A stretch of 64,000 nucleotides of DNA from Streptomyces sp. NBC_01267 (GTDB lineage: Bacteria > Actinomycetota > Actinomycetes > Streptomycetales > Streptomycetaceae): NCBI RefSeq assembly GCF_036241575.1, contig NZ_CP108455.1:1384501-1448500 (forward strand). Reading direction: 5' to 3'. This document shows positions 27,498 through 36,088 of this stretch, one piece after another. The notes beneath the pieces are model-generated. The model worked only from the letters and a program-made list of their open reading frames with translations, did no database searches and was not told where the DNA came from. Position 1 is the first letter of the stretch, and each line of letters begins with the position of its first letter. The translations under genes and the position numbers were made by a program.

Positions 27498-29768
27498 ATG
27501 CCGCTGGCTCAGCCGCCGCACGGCCCGGGGTCCCACCGGGCGGCGCCCGGGAAGAAGGACGCGCTGCGCGGGCTCGGTGAGTGGTGTGCCCGCCACTGGG
27601 TGACGGTGATCGTGGGCTGGCTGGTCGCCCTCGCGGCGCTCCAGGGCCTGAGCCACACGTACGGCGGTGACTACTCCGACAATTTCTCCCTGCCCGGGTC
27701 CCAGGCGCAGAAGGGCCAGAACGTCCTGAAGAAGCACGATCCGGCCGTCGGCGGGTACGGCAGCCAGATCGTGCTGCACGACACGTCGAAGCCGCTCACG
27801 GACTTCGGCTCGCAGATGAACACGGTGATCGGCAGCCTTCAGAAGCTTCCGCACGTGCTCTCCGCGCAGAGTCCGCTGCCGTCCGACGGCTCGACTCCGC
27901 CCCCGCAGTCGGGCCCGAACGTCGGGCCGCTGTCCACGGACGGATCGACCGGCTACATCACGGTCCGCTTCGATGTGCAGCCCTCCACTCTGGATCCGTC
28001 CTACCTCGACGGCGTGGACCGGGCCGTCCAGCCGCTGCGCTCCGCCGGGGTCGACGTCGAGTACGGCGGCCCGCTGGGCGAACTGGCCCGCCCGCAGCCC
28101 AACGACAGGATCAGCGAACTCATCGGCTTCGGGGTGGCGATCCTGGTCCTGGTGATCGGCTTCGGCAGCGTGCTCGCGGCGGGTGTGCCCCTGCTGACCG
28201 CGCTGATCGGTGTCGTCTGCGGGCTCGCCTGTCTCGGGCTGCTCGCCTCCGCGTTCGCCTTCGCCACGGTCGCCCCCACCCTGGCCACCATGATCGGCCT
28301 CGGTGTCGGCATCGACTACGCGCTGTTCCTGATCACCCGCCACCGGCAGGGCCTGATGGACGGCGCCGGAGCGGTGACGGCCGCGGGCCGGGCGGTGTCC
28401 ACCAGCGGGCGCGCGGTCCTGGTGTCCGGCTGCACGGTCGTCATCGCCCTGGCCGGGCTGTCCGTCTCCGGCATCAGCTTCATCTCCAAACTCGGCGTCG
28501 CCGCCGCTGTCACCGTGGTCACCGCGGTCCTCGGAGCGCTCACCCTGGTGCCCGCGCTGCTGGGGCTGCTCGGCCCGCGGATCGACAAGTACCGGGTCCG
28601 CAAGCCGGTCGCCGAGTCGGACGCCGCGCCCGGCGAGGAGGCTCACGGCACCTGGCACCGGTACGCGCAGCGGGTGGAGCGCCGCCCGTGGTGGTTCCTG
28701 GCCGGCGGGGTGGTCGTGATCGCGGTGCTCGCCGTCCCGGTCTTCTTCATCCAGCTCGGTCACATCGGGGACGGCGCCGACCCGAAGTCGTTCACCGACC
28801 GCCGGGCGTACGACCTGATGACGCACGCCTTCGGCCCCGGCTCGAACGGGCCGCTGACCCTGGTCATCGACCAGACCTCGGTGCCGTCGTCGGACCGTTC
28901 CGCGCTCGCCTCACAGGCGCAGAAGGCGCTGACGGACGTCCCCGGAGCCGCGACCGTCACCCCGCTGACGCCCACCCAGGACGGGGACGTACTGGTCGGC
29001 ACCGCCTACTCGGAGCAGGCCCCGCAGGACGAGACCACCACCCGGCTGACCGACCGGCTGGTCCACGACACGCTGCCCGCCGCCGTCTCGGGCACGAAGG
29101 CGCACGGCTATGTGACGGGAACGACCGCCGCCCAGGTGGACTTCCTGGACATCGTCTCCAGCCGGCTGCCGCTGATCATCGCGGTGGTGGTCGCCCTGGC
29201 CTTCCTCATCGTGCTGGCCGTCTTCCGCGGGCTGCTCGTCGCGGTCAAGGCCGCCGTGCTGAACGTCCTGTCCATCGCCGCCTCGTACGGGGTCGTGGTG
29301 GCCGTCTTCCAGTGGGGGTGGGGCGGTCCGGCGCTGGGGGTGTCGGGCAAGGTGCCCGTCGAGAGTTACGTCCCGATGATGATGTTCGCGATCGTCTTCG
29401 GCCTGAGCATGGACTACGAGATCTTCCTGCTCACCCGGGTCCACGAGGCATGGCTGCGCACCGGCGACCCGAAGGCGAGCGTCGCGCACGCTCTGGAGAT
29501 CACCGCGCTGGTCATCACCTGCGCCGCGCTCATCATGGTGAGCGTGTTCGCCGCCTTCGTGATCAGCGACAACATCGTGGTGAAGATGCTGGGTCTCGGC
29601 CTGGCCGTGAGCGTGCTGATCGACGCGACGGTGGTGCGGCTGCTGCTGGTTCCGGCGGCGATGACCCTGCTCGGCAGAGCGGCCTGGTGGACGCCGCGTT
29701 GGCTGGACCGGATCCTGCCGCACGTGAACACCGAGGGCGGGCCGGACACCGGATCCGCAGCGCGCTGA
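27498..29768 (+). CDS. MMPL-family RND-type transporter (756 aa)
   Basis: GGGAGAG before the ATG at 27498 supports this start. The layout is that of MmpL proteins: TM1 (residues about 30-50), a soluble loop to about 200, and a bundle of five or six helices ([41 protein letters not shown]). A second soluble loop (about 400-560) and a second bundle ([39 protein letters not shown]) follow. The GxxxDY motif occurs in each half (IDYALF and MDYEIF), as needed for proton coupling. It exports lipids or hydrophobic metabolites. The leader is 189 bp with no clear operator. It is transcribed alone. Confidence 0.92.
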   Translation: MPLAQPPHGPGSHRAAPGKKDALRGLGEWCARHWVTVIVGWLVALAALQGLSHTYGGDYSDNFSLPGSQAQKGQNVLKKHDPAVGGYGSQIVLHDTSKPLTDFGSQMNTVIGSLQKLPHVLSAQSPLPSDGSTPPPQSGPNVGPLSTDGSTGYITVRFDVQPSTLDPSYLDGVDRAVQPLRSAGVDVEYGGPLGELARPQPNDRISELIGFGVAILVLVIGFGSVLAAGVPLLTALIGVVCGLACLGLLASAFAFATVAPTLATMIGLGVGIDYALFLITRHRQGLMDGAGAVTAAGRAVSTSGRAVLVSGCTVVIALAGLSVSGISFISKLGVAAAVTVVTAVLGALTLVPALLGLLGPRIDKYRVRKPVAESDAAPGEEAHGTWHRYAQRVERRPWWFLAGGVVVIAVLAVPVFFIQLGHIGDGADPKSFTDRRAYDLMTHAFGPGSNGPLTLVIDQTSVPSSDRSALASQAQKALTDVPGAATVTPLTPTQDGDVLVGTAYSEQAPQDETTTRLTDRLVHDTLPAAVSGTKAHGYVTGTTAAQVDFLDIVSSRLPLIIAVVVALAFLIVLAVFRGLLVAVKAAVLNVLSIAASYGVVVAVFQWGWGGPALGVSGKVPVESYVPMMMFAIVFGLSMDYEIFLLTRVHEAWLRTGDPKASVAHALEITALVITCAALIMVSVFAAFVISDNIVVKMLGLGLAVSVLIDATVVRLLLVPAAMTLLGRAAWWTPRWLDRILPHVNTEGGPDTGSAAR

Positions 29769-29867
29769 GGCCCCCTGCCGGACGGGCCCGTTCCGGTATC
29801 ACCGCAGGTTGCTATCGTTTCGTGGCGGGTTCCGGAGAGGGACACCACAGCGAGCGGGGGAGGTTCC

Positions 29868-31001
29868 ATGGGGCTGTTCGACAGCATCCGCGGGGAATTC
29901 ATTGACATCGTCGAATGGACCGACGACAGCCGGGACACCATCGTGTGGCGGTTCCCGCGGCACGACAACGAGATCAAGATGGGTGCCCGGCTCGTCGTAC
30001 GCGAGTCGCAGACCGCGGTCTTCGTCAACGAGGGCCGGATAGCCGACGTCTTCGAGCCGGGTACGTACACCCTGGAGACACAGAACCTTCCGGTGCTCGC
30101 CACCCTGAAGGGCTGGAAGTACGGCTTCAACTCGCCTTTCAAGGCCGAGGTGTACTTCGTCACCACCCGTCAGTTCACCGACATGAAGTGGGGCACGCAG
30201 AACCCCGTCATCGTCCGTGACCCCGAGTTCGGGATGGTACGGCTGCGGGCCTTCGGCGCCTACGCCGCGCGGGTGGTGGACCCGGCCGCACTGCTGCGTG
30301 AACTGGCAGGCACCGACCCGCAGTTCCGTACCGAGGAAGTGCAGGAGTACCTGCGCCAGCTGATCGTCGGCAAGCTGGGCAGCGCGCTCGCCACCTCGGG
30401 CGTACCGATGCTGGATCTGGCGACCCGGCAGGACGAGATCGGCACCAGGCTGGCGGGGGTGCTCACCGAGGAACTGAAGCCGGTCGGTATCGCCGTCCCC
30501 AAGTTCATCATCGAGAACATCTCGCTGCCGCCCGAGGTCGAGGAGGCCATCGACACCCGTTCCCGGATGGGGATCGCGGGCAACCTCGACCAGTACAGCC
30601 AGTTCCAGGCCGCCGACGCGCTCGCCGCCGGTGCCCGCACCCCCGGCAGCGGAGTCGGCGAAGGCATGGGCCTGGGACTCGGCATGGCCGCCGGACAGCG
30701 GATGGCCGCCGGGCTCACCCCCCAGCCCGGGGCTGCCGCTCCGGCGCCCGCCGCTGCCCCCGCCCCTGCGGCGGGCCCGCCGCCGCTGCCCGCCCAGGAC
30801 CAGTGGTTCGTCGGTGTCAACGGCGCCCAGCAGGGGCCGTACGACAGCGCCGCGCTGGCCGGTCTGGTGAGCGCGGGCACCCTGACCCGGGCGTCGCTCG
30901 TCTGGAAGGACGGGATGCCCGGCTGGCTGGCCGCCGACCAGGTGCCCGATGTGGGCAGACTCTTCGGCGCCGTCCCGCCGCCGCTCCCGCCACAGGCCTG
31001 A
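29868..31001 (+). CDS. SPFH (virion-core-like) protein with C-terminal GYF_2 domain (377 aa)
   Basis: GGGGAGG sits 5 nt before the ATG. Residues about 25-240 form an SPFH/YdjI-like domain (IVWRFPRHDNEIKMGARLVVRESQTAVF and GMVRLRAFGAYAARVVDP; KFIIENISLPPEVEEAID). A Gly/Met-rich stretch and a Pro/Ala linker (about 255-312) lead to a GYF_2 domain at about 313-365 (QWFVGVNGAQQGPYDSAALAGLVSAG), a peptide-binding module. It has no membrane segment. It is co-transcribed with the zinc-ribbon membrane protein (13-nt gap). In Bacillus subtilis the YdjI SPFH protein is anchored by YdjG/YdjH and works with PspA in envelope stress. No PspA is present here. Confidence 0.88.
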   Translation: MGLFDSIRGEFIDIVEWTDDSRDTIVWRFPRHDNEIKMGARLVVRESQTAVFVNEGRIADVFEPGTYTLETQNLPVLATLKGWKYGFNSPFKAEVYFVTTRQFTDMKWGTQNPVIVRDPEFGMVRLRAFGAYAARVVDPAALLRELAGTDPQFRTEEVQEYLRQLIVGKLGSALATSGVPMLDLATRQDEIGTRLAGVLTEELKPVGIAVPKFIIENISLPPEVEEAIDTRSRMGIAGNLDQYSQFQAADALAAGARTPGSGVGEGMGLGLGMAAGQRMAAGLTPQPGAAAPAPAAAPAPAAGPPPLPAQDQWFVGVNGAQQGPYDSAALAGLVSAGTLTRASLVWKDGMPGWLAADQVPDVGRLFGAVPPPLPPQA

Positions 31002-31014
31002 GAGCGGCAGGACG

Positions 31015-32130
31015 ATGAGCACCGACGAGCAGAACTCGGCCGCGCCCGGCGCGGTCTCGCGTTCCTACCCGTGCCAGGCGTGCGGCGCCACCGTGGAGTT
31101 CGCGCCCGGCTCCGACGCCCTGCGCTGCCCGTACTGCGGCCATGAGCAGGCGGTCGCCGCGGTCCCGCGCCAGGTCCGTGAGCACAGTTTCGACGAACTG
31201 GCCACGCTGCCCGCCAAACCGCTGGGCACCACGGCGGAGGGCGTCCGGACGTACGTCTGTCCGGGCTGCGGCGCCCACACCGAGAGCGACGACCTCTCCG
31301 CACGCTGCCAGTTCTGCGCCACCGCGCTGGTCGCCGAACCGGACGCCACCGAGCGGGTGGCACCGGAGGCGGTGGTCCCGTTCGGCCTGGGCCACGACGA
31401 GGCCCGTACGGCGTTGCGCAAATGGACGTCGTCCCGCTGGTTCGCGCCCTCCAGCCTGAAGAAGGTCAGTGAGGCCGAGACGTTCAGGGGCAGCTACCTG
31501 CCGCACTGGACGTACGACGCGGAGACGGTCTCCGACTACCGCGGCCAGCGTGGCGTGTACTACTACGTGACCGAGACGTACACCACCACCGAGAACGGCG
31601 AGACCGTCACCAAGACCCGCGAGGTGCGCCGCACCCGCTGGTATCCGGCCTCCGGGACGGTCGACCGTGACTTCGACGACGTACTGGTCGCCGGGACCAC
31701 CCATGTCGCCCACGAACAGCTGGACAAGCTGACGCCGTGGCCGCTGGAGGAGGCCAAGCCGTTCCAGCCCGAGTACCTGGCGGGGTTCCGGACCGTGCGG
31801 TACGACGTGGAGCCCGAGGACGGGCTGGAGACGGCCAAGGAGCGGATGGCCAAGGTCATCAGGTCCGACTGCCGCAAGGACATCGGCGGTGACGAACAGC
31901 GGGTGCACTCGGTGGACACCCGGTACTCGGGGCTCACCTTCAAGCTGATGCTGCTGCCCGTGTGGTTCCTGACCTACCTGTACGCGGGCAAGAGCTGGCA
32001 GGTCATGGTCAACGCCCGCACCGCCGAGGTGATCGGCGAACGCCCGTACAGCAAGGGCAAGATCGCCGCCACGGTGGTGGCTGCCCTCGCCGTCATCGCG
32101 GTGATCGTCCTCCTGGTGGTCAGAAAGTAG
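31015..32130 (+). CDS. Zinc-ribbon membrane protein, YdjG-like (371 aa)
   Basis: Two zinc ribbons are visible: CQAC/CPYC at residues about 20-42 and CPGC/CQFC at about 83-104. A large soluble domain follows, with Tyr/Thr-rich strands (GVYYYVTETYTTTENGETVTKTREV). A hydrophobic segment at 308-330 (GLTFKLMLLPVWFLTYLYAG) and a C-terminal helix (IAATVVAALAVIAVIVLLVV) complete it. The ribbon-plus-membrane layout and the SPFH partner immediately upstream match YdjG. Its probable job is to recruit the SPFH protein to the membrane. A strong terminator with a T run follows at 32143-32179, so the two genes form a closed operon. Confidence 0.8.
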   Translation: MSTDEQNSAAPGAVSRSYPCQACGATVEFAPGSDALRCPYCGHEQAVAAVPRQVREHSFDELATLPAKPLGTTAEGVRTYVCPGCGAHTESDDLSARCQFCATALVAEPDATERVAPEAVVPFGLGHDEARTALRKWTSSRWFAPSSLKKVSEAETFRGSYLPHWTYDAETVSDYRGQRGVYYYVTETYTTTENGETVTKTREVRRTRWYPASGTVDRDFDDVLVAGTTHVAHEQLDKLTPWPLEEAKPFQPEYLAGFRTVRYDVEPEDGLETAKERMAKVIRSDCRKDIGGDEQRVHSVDTRYSGLTFKLMLLPVWFLTYLYAGKSWQVMVNARTAEVIGERPYSKGKIAATVVAALAVIAVIVLLVVRK

Positions 32131-32142
32131 AGCCGGTTCGGG

Positions 32143-32180
32143 AAGGGGGGCGCTGGGCAGGTTGGCCGGCGCCCCCCTTT
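32143..32180 (+). terminator. Rho-independent terminator of the SPFH operon
   Basis: AAGGGGGGCGC (32143-32153) pairs with GCGCCCCCCTT (32169-32179) across a 15-nt loop and ends in TTT. It lies 12 nt after the zinc-ribbon gene stop. Confidence 0.82.
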
Positions 32181-32244
32181 CGTGTGTCGGGGAACGCACG
32201 GTGCCCCGTCGAACCTTGCGGGCTGCGGCACGAGAGGCCCTAGC

Positions 32245-33468
32245 ATGCGGACCGTGACGGATGACGTTCCCCTGCTCGACGATCTGATGCCCTGGTCGGT
32301 GAGGTCCCCACGGCTGGGGCGCGACTGGGTGGTGGCGCCCGACGCCCGTTCGCTCAAGGCCCGTTGGGACACGCTGGTACGGGCCGAAGGGCCCGAGCGG
32401 GAACGGCTGTTCCGCCCCACCAGGGCCAGGACGCCGGAGAGTTCCGTGTCCGCGCTGCCGGGACAGCCCACCGGGACGGGCCGCTTCAGCCGGGAGTCGG
32501 GCCCGTGTCCCGCACCGGTACGGTTCGGCCTCGGCCCGTTCGACGAGCAGTGGCTGATCCCCGATCACCGGCTGCTGGACGCCGCACGCCCGGAGCTGTG
32601 GCGGGTCGCCGACGAGCACCAGCTCTTCGCCGTCGAACAGCCCGGCGCGGCGGGAGACGGCGCGGCGGGAGACCCGGGCCCGGCGCTGCTGGTCTCGGCG
32701 GTACTCCCGGACGGCCGTTCCCCGGCGGGCCGGTCCGGCCGGATCAGGCCGCTGCACCGCAGGCCCGGCGGGGCCGAGCCCAATATCGCTCCGGGGCTGG
32801 CGGATCTGCTCACCGCGCGCTACCGGCAGGAGGTCACCGCCGAGCAGATACTCGCCTGGGCGGTGGCCGCGGCCGGGCCGGTGCCCGGCGGGTGCGGTGT
32901 ACCACTGACCGCGGACCCGCGGCTCTGGTCGTCCGGGGCCGAACTGGGAGAGCAGTTGCTGCGGATCCAGCTGCGCGGGGCGCGCGGCGGTGACCGGCCC
33001 CGGCTGCCCGGGGGCCGCCGGCCCTACGTGCGGGCCGCCGTCCCGCCCCGGCCCGAGGCGCTCACGTACGACCCCGGCGAGGAGGCTCTGCTGCTCGGCA
33101 CCGGGCGCGTCTCGCCGGTGCCCGCCGGGGCCTGGGACTTCACGGCGGGCGGGGTCCGGGTGCTCGACCTGTGGTTCGCGCGCAGGACCGCTCCCGCGGA
33201 GCCCGGCACGCTGGAGGCACTGCGGCCGGGCGGCTGGCTCCCCGAGTGGAACTCCGAACTGCTGGAGCTGATCACCGTGCTGGCCCTGCTGGCCGGACTC
33301 CGGTGCGATCAGCGGGAGTTACGGCGGGAGCTGGCGTCGGGCCCGCGTATCGGGCGGGCCGAGCTGGAGGCGGCGGGCGTCCTTCCGGTACCCGCGGCGG
33401 CGCGCCTCCCCGCTTCGGTGCTCGACCATCACGAAGAGGGCCCTGAAGGTCAGTTCGCCCTGGTGTGA
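32245..33468 (+). CDS. Type ISP restriction/modification C-terminal-domain protein, stand-alone (407 aa)
   Basis: The sequence matches, from memory, the streptomycete proteins annotated type ISP restriction/modification enzyme (T-ISP_C domain). Landmarks are PLLDDLMPWSVR at the start, GPFDEQWLIPDHRLLDAARPELW, DGRSPAGRSGRIRPL and RRPYVRAAVP. Further on are GRVSPVPAGAWDFTAGGVRVLDLWFARR, PEWNSELLELITVL and the C-terminal SVLDHHEEGPEGQFALV. In true type ISP enzymes this region follows nuclease, helicase and methyltransferase domains and recognises DNA. Here those domains are absent and no methyltransferase is near. An ATG at 32245 or a GTG 9 nt later could start it. The actual role is unknown. 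Confidence 0.72.
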   Translation: MRTVTDDVPLLDDLMPWSVRSPRLGRDWVVAPDARSLKARWDTLVRAEGPERERLFRPTRARTPESSVSALPGQPTGTGRFSRESGPCPAPVRFGLGPFDEQWLIPDHRLLDAARPELWRVADEHQLFAVEQPGAAGDGAAGDPGPALLVSAVLPDGRSPAGRSGRIRPLHRRPGGAEPNIAPGLADLLTARYRQEVTAEQILAWAVAAAGPVPGGCGVPLTADPRLWSSGAELGEQLLRIQLRGARGGDRPRLPGGRRPYVRAAVPPRPEALTYDPGEEALLLGTGRVSPVPAGAWDFTAGGVRVLDLWFARRTAPAEPGTLEALRPGGWLPEWNSELLELITVLALLAGLRCDQRELRRELASGPRIGRAELEAAGVLPVPAAARLPASVLDHHEEGPEGQFALV

Positions 33469-33476
33469 CCCGGTCG

Positions 33477-34166
33477 TCACCCGTCCGTGGGCACGAACGA
33501 GTCGAGCACCCGGGTCACCGCCCGGTCGAAGTAGGCGTCCATGTCCGGTGGCGGCGCCGCATCCGTGAACGCCGCCGCCAGATGCGGATAGCGGCCCGAG
33601 CCGATCTCCCGCACCAGATAGGCCGTTCGGACCGCCTGCTCCTGCTCGGCGGACCACGGCAGGGCCCGGGTCCGCTCGGCGGTCTGGACCTCGTTGGCGA
33701 CATACGTGAGGACCAGCCCGCTGACCATCGCGATCAGCTCCATCTTCTCGCCGTAGGACACATCGAGCGGCTCCAGGCAGGCCAGGCTGTGGTCGATGAA
33801 GCGCAGCCCGTTCGGCGTGAAGCCGCGGTTCGGCGCCATCACCTGCGCCATCCACGGGTGTCTGCGCATGATCGCGCGGGCCCGGCGGGCGAGGTCCAGC
33901 GTGTCGGCCCGCCAGTCGCCCGACGGTTCACCGGTCAGGTCGTGCTCACCGGCCGCCGCGTCGAACATCAACTCGTACAGGTCCTCCTTGTGGGGGACGT
34001 AGTTGTACAGCGACATCGTTCCGCAGCCGAGTCCGGCCGCCACCCGGCGCATGGAGACGGCCGCCATCCCTTCCGCGTCGGCGATGCGTACGGCTTCGGC
34101 CGCGATGTCGGCCCGGCTGTACGCGGGACGGGGGCCGCGCCCGGCCCGCTCGGGACGGGCCCAGAC
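33477..34166 (-). pseudogene. TetR regulator lacking its native start (about 229 codons)
   Basis: From WARPERAGRGPRPAYSR onward this is an intact TetR of the group that sits divergent to drug-export ABC pairs. The helix-turn-helix is in SRADIAAEAVRIADAEG to SLYNYVPHKEDLYELM, and a full C-terminal domain ends in DSFVPTDG. Immediately upstream of the Trp codon (34161-34163) the complementary strand becomes the C-terminal part of an ABC ATPase. No ATG or GTG with a ribosome binding site is in frame nearby: a TTG at 34199 and a GTG at 34307 lie inside the ATPase fragment and have no Shine-Dalgarno. A deletion that removed both 5' ends and the shared promoter explains this. Confidence 0.75.
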
Positions 34167-34544
34167 CTGACCACGCAGTACCTGGAGGAGGCCGATCAAC
34201 TGGCCGACGACATCGTGCTGGTGGACCGGGGCCGGGTCACGGTCACCGGCACGCCGGCCGAGCTGAAGGCCCGCATCGGCAGTTACGCGGAGTTGATGGT
34301 CGCCCACGAGTCGGCGATGGCCGCCGCGGCCGGTGTACTCGACCAGCTGACCGGCGCCGAGCCCCGGCTGGACCACGAACGGCACACGGTCGGGGTGACG
34401 GTGGTCGACCCGTCGCTCACCCTGCCGCGCATCGTCCGCGAACTCGACGCCGCCGGTGTACCGGTCCTCGACGCGAGTCTGCGGCCCCCGACCCTCGACG
34501 AGGTCTTCATCCGGCTCACCGACCGGACGGAGGTCATGGCATGA
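34167..34544 (+). pseudogene. DrrA-like ABC ATPase, C-terminal remnant (125 codons)
   Basis: The frame begins abruptly with LTTQYLEEADQLADDIVLVDRGRV, which in full-length daunorubicin-type ATPases (about 320 aa) is the H-loop region following Walker B. Walker A, the Q-loop, the signature and Walker B are all missing. The remaining C-terminal domain is normal (GTPAELKARIGSYAEL; TLDEVFIRLTDRTEVMA). The stop overlaps the permease ATG (ATGA), as in an intact drrAB operon. The lost part, about 190-200 residues plus the promoter, is consistent with a deletion joined to the TetR gene at 34161-34170. Confidence 0.85.
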
Positions 34545-35323
34545 GCGCCCTCGTCCACGACGGAACGGCCATGCTCGGCCGCCATCTCCGGCGGATCCGC
34601 CGCGCCCCGGGCGTGCCGGTCCTGACCCAGACCATGCCGATCACGATGCTGCTCTTCTTCGGCTACGTCTTCGGCAGCGCGCTCGCGATGCCCGGCGGGC
34701 AGTACCGCGCGTACCTGCTGCCGGGCCTGCTCGCGGCGACCGCGTCCAACGGCATCATGACCGGGATGTTCCAGGCGGCCCAGGACTCGCACCGGGGCGT
34801 GATGGACCGCTTCCGCACCATGCCGGTCAGCCGCGCCGCGGTACCGCTGGGGCAGACCGCGGCGGACACTCTCCTCACAGCGGCCGGAATGGTGCCGCTG
34901 GCCCTGGTGGGGCTCGCGGTGGGGTGGCGCATCGAGGGCGGCCCGTTGCACGCGCTCGCGGCCTTCGGTGTCCTGCTGCTCTTCCGCCTCGCGACCAGCT
35001 GGGTCGGCTGCTGGCTCGGACTGCTCATCCACAACGAAGAGGCCGCGGGCCAGCTGGGCAGCGCCACCTTCATCCTTCCGCTGCTCTCCGGCGCCTACAT
35101 CCCGACGGACGGAATGCCGGGATGGCTGCGGACGGTGACGGAGTGGAATCCCATCAGCGCGGTGGCCACGGCGGTGCGCGAGCTGTGCGGCAACACGCGA
35201 CCCGCGGCGGATGCCGCCTGGCCGCTGCTCCATCCGGTCGCGGGCTCGCTGCTGTGGTCGCTGGTGCTGCTCGCGGTGTTCGTTCCGCTCACGGTCCGCC
35301 GGTACGCCCACGGCGGGAAGTAG
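34541..35323 (+). CDS. ABC-2 type permease, DrrB-like (260 aa)
   Basis: This is an intact six-helix ABC-2 permease: MPITMLLFFGYVFGSAL, LPGLLAATASNGIMTGMF, TLLTAAGMVPLALVGLAV, LLLFRLATSWVGCWLGLL, ATFILPLLSGAYIPTDGMP and SLLWSLVLLAVFVPLTV. The cytoplasmic loop DRFRTMPVSRAAVPLGQTAAD is the usual coupling motif of DrrB-type drug exporters. Its ATPase partner is reduced to a remnant, so it is unlikely to work as an exporter unless it borrows another ATPase. It may be untranscribed, since the operon promoter is probably gone. Confidence 0.87.
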   Translation: MSALVHDGTAMLGRHLRRIRRAPGVPVLTQTMPITMLLFFGYVFGSALAMPGGQYRAYLLPGLLAATASNGIMTGMFQAAQDSHRGVMDRFRTMPVSRAAVPLGQTAADTLLTAAGMVPLALVGLAVGWRIEGGPLHALAAFGVLLLFRLATSWVGCWLGLLIHNEEAAGQLGSATFILPLLSGAYIPTDGMPGWLRTVTEWNPISAVATAVRELCGNTRPAADAAWPLLHPVAGSLLWSLVLLAVFVPLTVRRYAHGGK

Positions 35324-35333
35324 GCGGAAAATA

Positions 35334-35347
35334 CCCTCGTACGAGGG
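35334..35347. promoter_or_regulatory. Perfect 14-bp palindrome after the permease
   Basis: CCCTCGTACGAGGG is a perfect loopless palindrome 11 nt after the permease stop. The absence of a loop suggests a protein-binding site rather than a terminator. No gene starts close by, and the next 240 bases show nothing I can identify. Confidence 0.35.
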
Positions 35348-35588
35348 GTGGTGGGGCCGGATCCGCAACCGGTCGGCCTGCGAGCTGGGGAGGACTCGCG
35401 GGGCGGACCGGACTCGCGAACGGAAGAGAGCCTGCCGGACCGGGCTCACGGAAGGTCAGGCCCCGCGGACCGGCGAACACACCGAAGCGCCACTGCGCGC
35501 CCCGGGAATGACGGGCGGGACGTGAGCAGCGCCGCACCGGGACGGTGTGGTCGCTCGATCGTGGATCGGTCGTTCCGGTTCGGAGACT

Positions 35589-35852
35589 TCAGCCGCGGCT
35601 GCCGAAGAGCGAGCGGCGCAGCCGCCGCAGGGGCGCGAAGAGCTTGACGCGTGCACCCCTGCTCGTGCTGGAGTGTGCGACGTCACGCGAGGTGAGCTCA
35701 CGCATCAGGGACGTCGCTTCTGCCGACTCCCGCTGAGGGACGACAGGGCCGCCCAGCACCGAGAGATGGCGGTCGAGACGCGAACTGGTCGCGCCGCTTC
35801 CGCAGGTGATCGCAGGCACTCGTGGCCTGCTGCGCACTGTTATCTGTTCCAT
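35589..35852 (-). CDS. Small basic hypothetical protein (87 aa)
   Basis: GGGGAG lies 4 nt before the ATG at 35852 (MEQITVRSRPRVPAITC). The protein is Arg/Ser-rich, ends in ARVKLFAPLRRLRRSLFGSRG, and has no hydrophobic helix. I recall closely similar short proteins in other streptomycetes, which argues for a real gene, but no function is known. The C-terminal run LFAPLRRLRRSLFG could be an amphipathic membrane-binding helix. The longer open frame upstream (to 36191) lacks a ribosome binding site and is probably not translated. Confidence 0.6.
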   Translation of the reverse strand: MEQITVRSRPRVPAITCGSGATSSRLDRHLSVLGGPVVPQRESAEATSLMRELTSRDVAHSSTSRGARVKLFAPLRRLRRSLFGSRG

Positions 35853-36046
35853 GTCACTCCCCACCCGTACAAGGGCATCCGGCCCGGCGCACAGTAACCC
35901 TATCGCCCCTCGGCCACACCCGTGTATCCCGGGCGCCGGATTCACCGGCCCCGTACGGAGGTTGACGTGACTCTCCGAATGCGTCTGATTCCAGGGCGAG
36001 TTGCGTCCTGCCGGCCGGACCGGCCGCTCCGGGGGTCCTGGCGTAC

Positions 36047-36071
36047 GGGGGCCCCGGCCGGCGGGGCCCCC
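36047..36071. terminator. Terminator of the SGNH lipase gene
   Basis: GGGGGCCCC (36047-36055) pairs with GGGGCCCCC (36063-36071) over a 7-nt loop. It lies 18 nt beyond the lipase stop on the minus strand. Confidence 0.65.
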
Positions 36072-36088
36072 TCCCTGGCCGACGCGTG

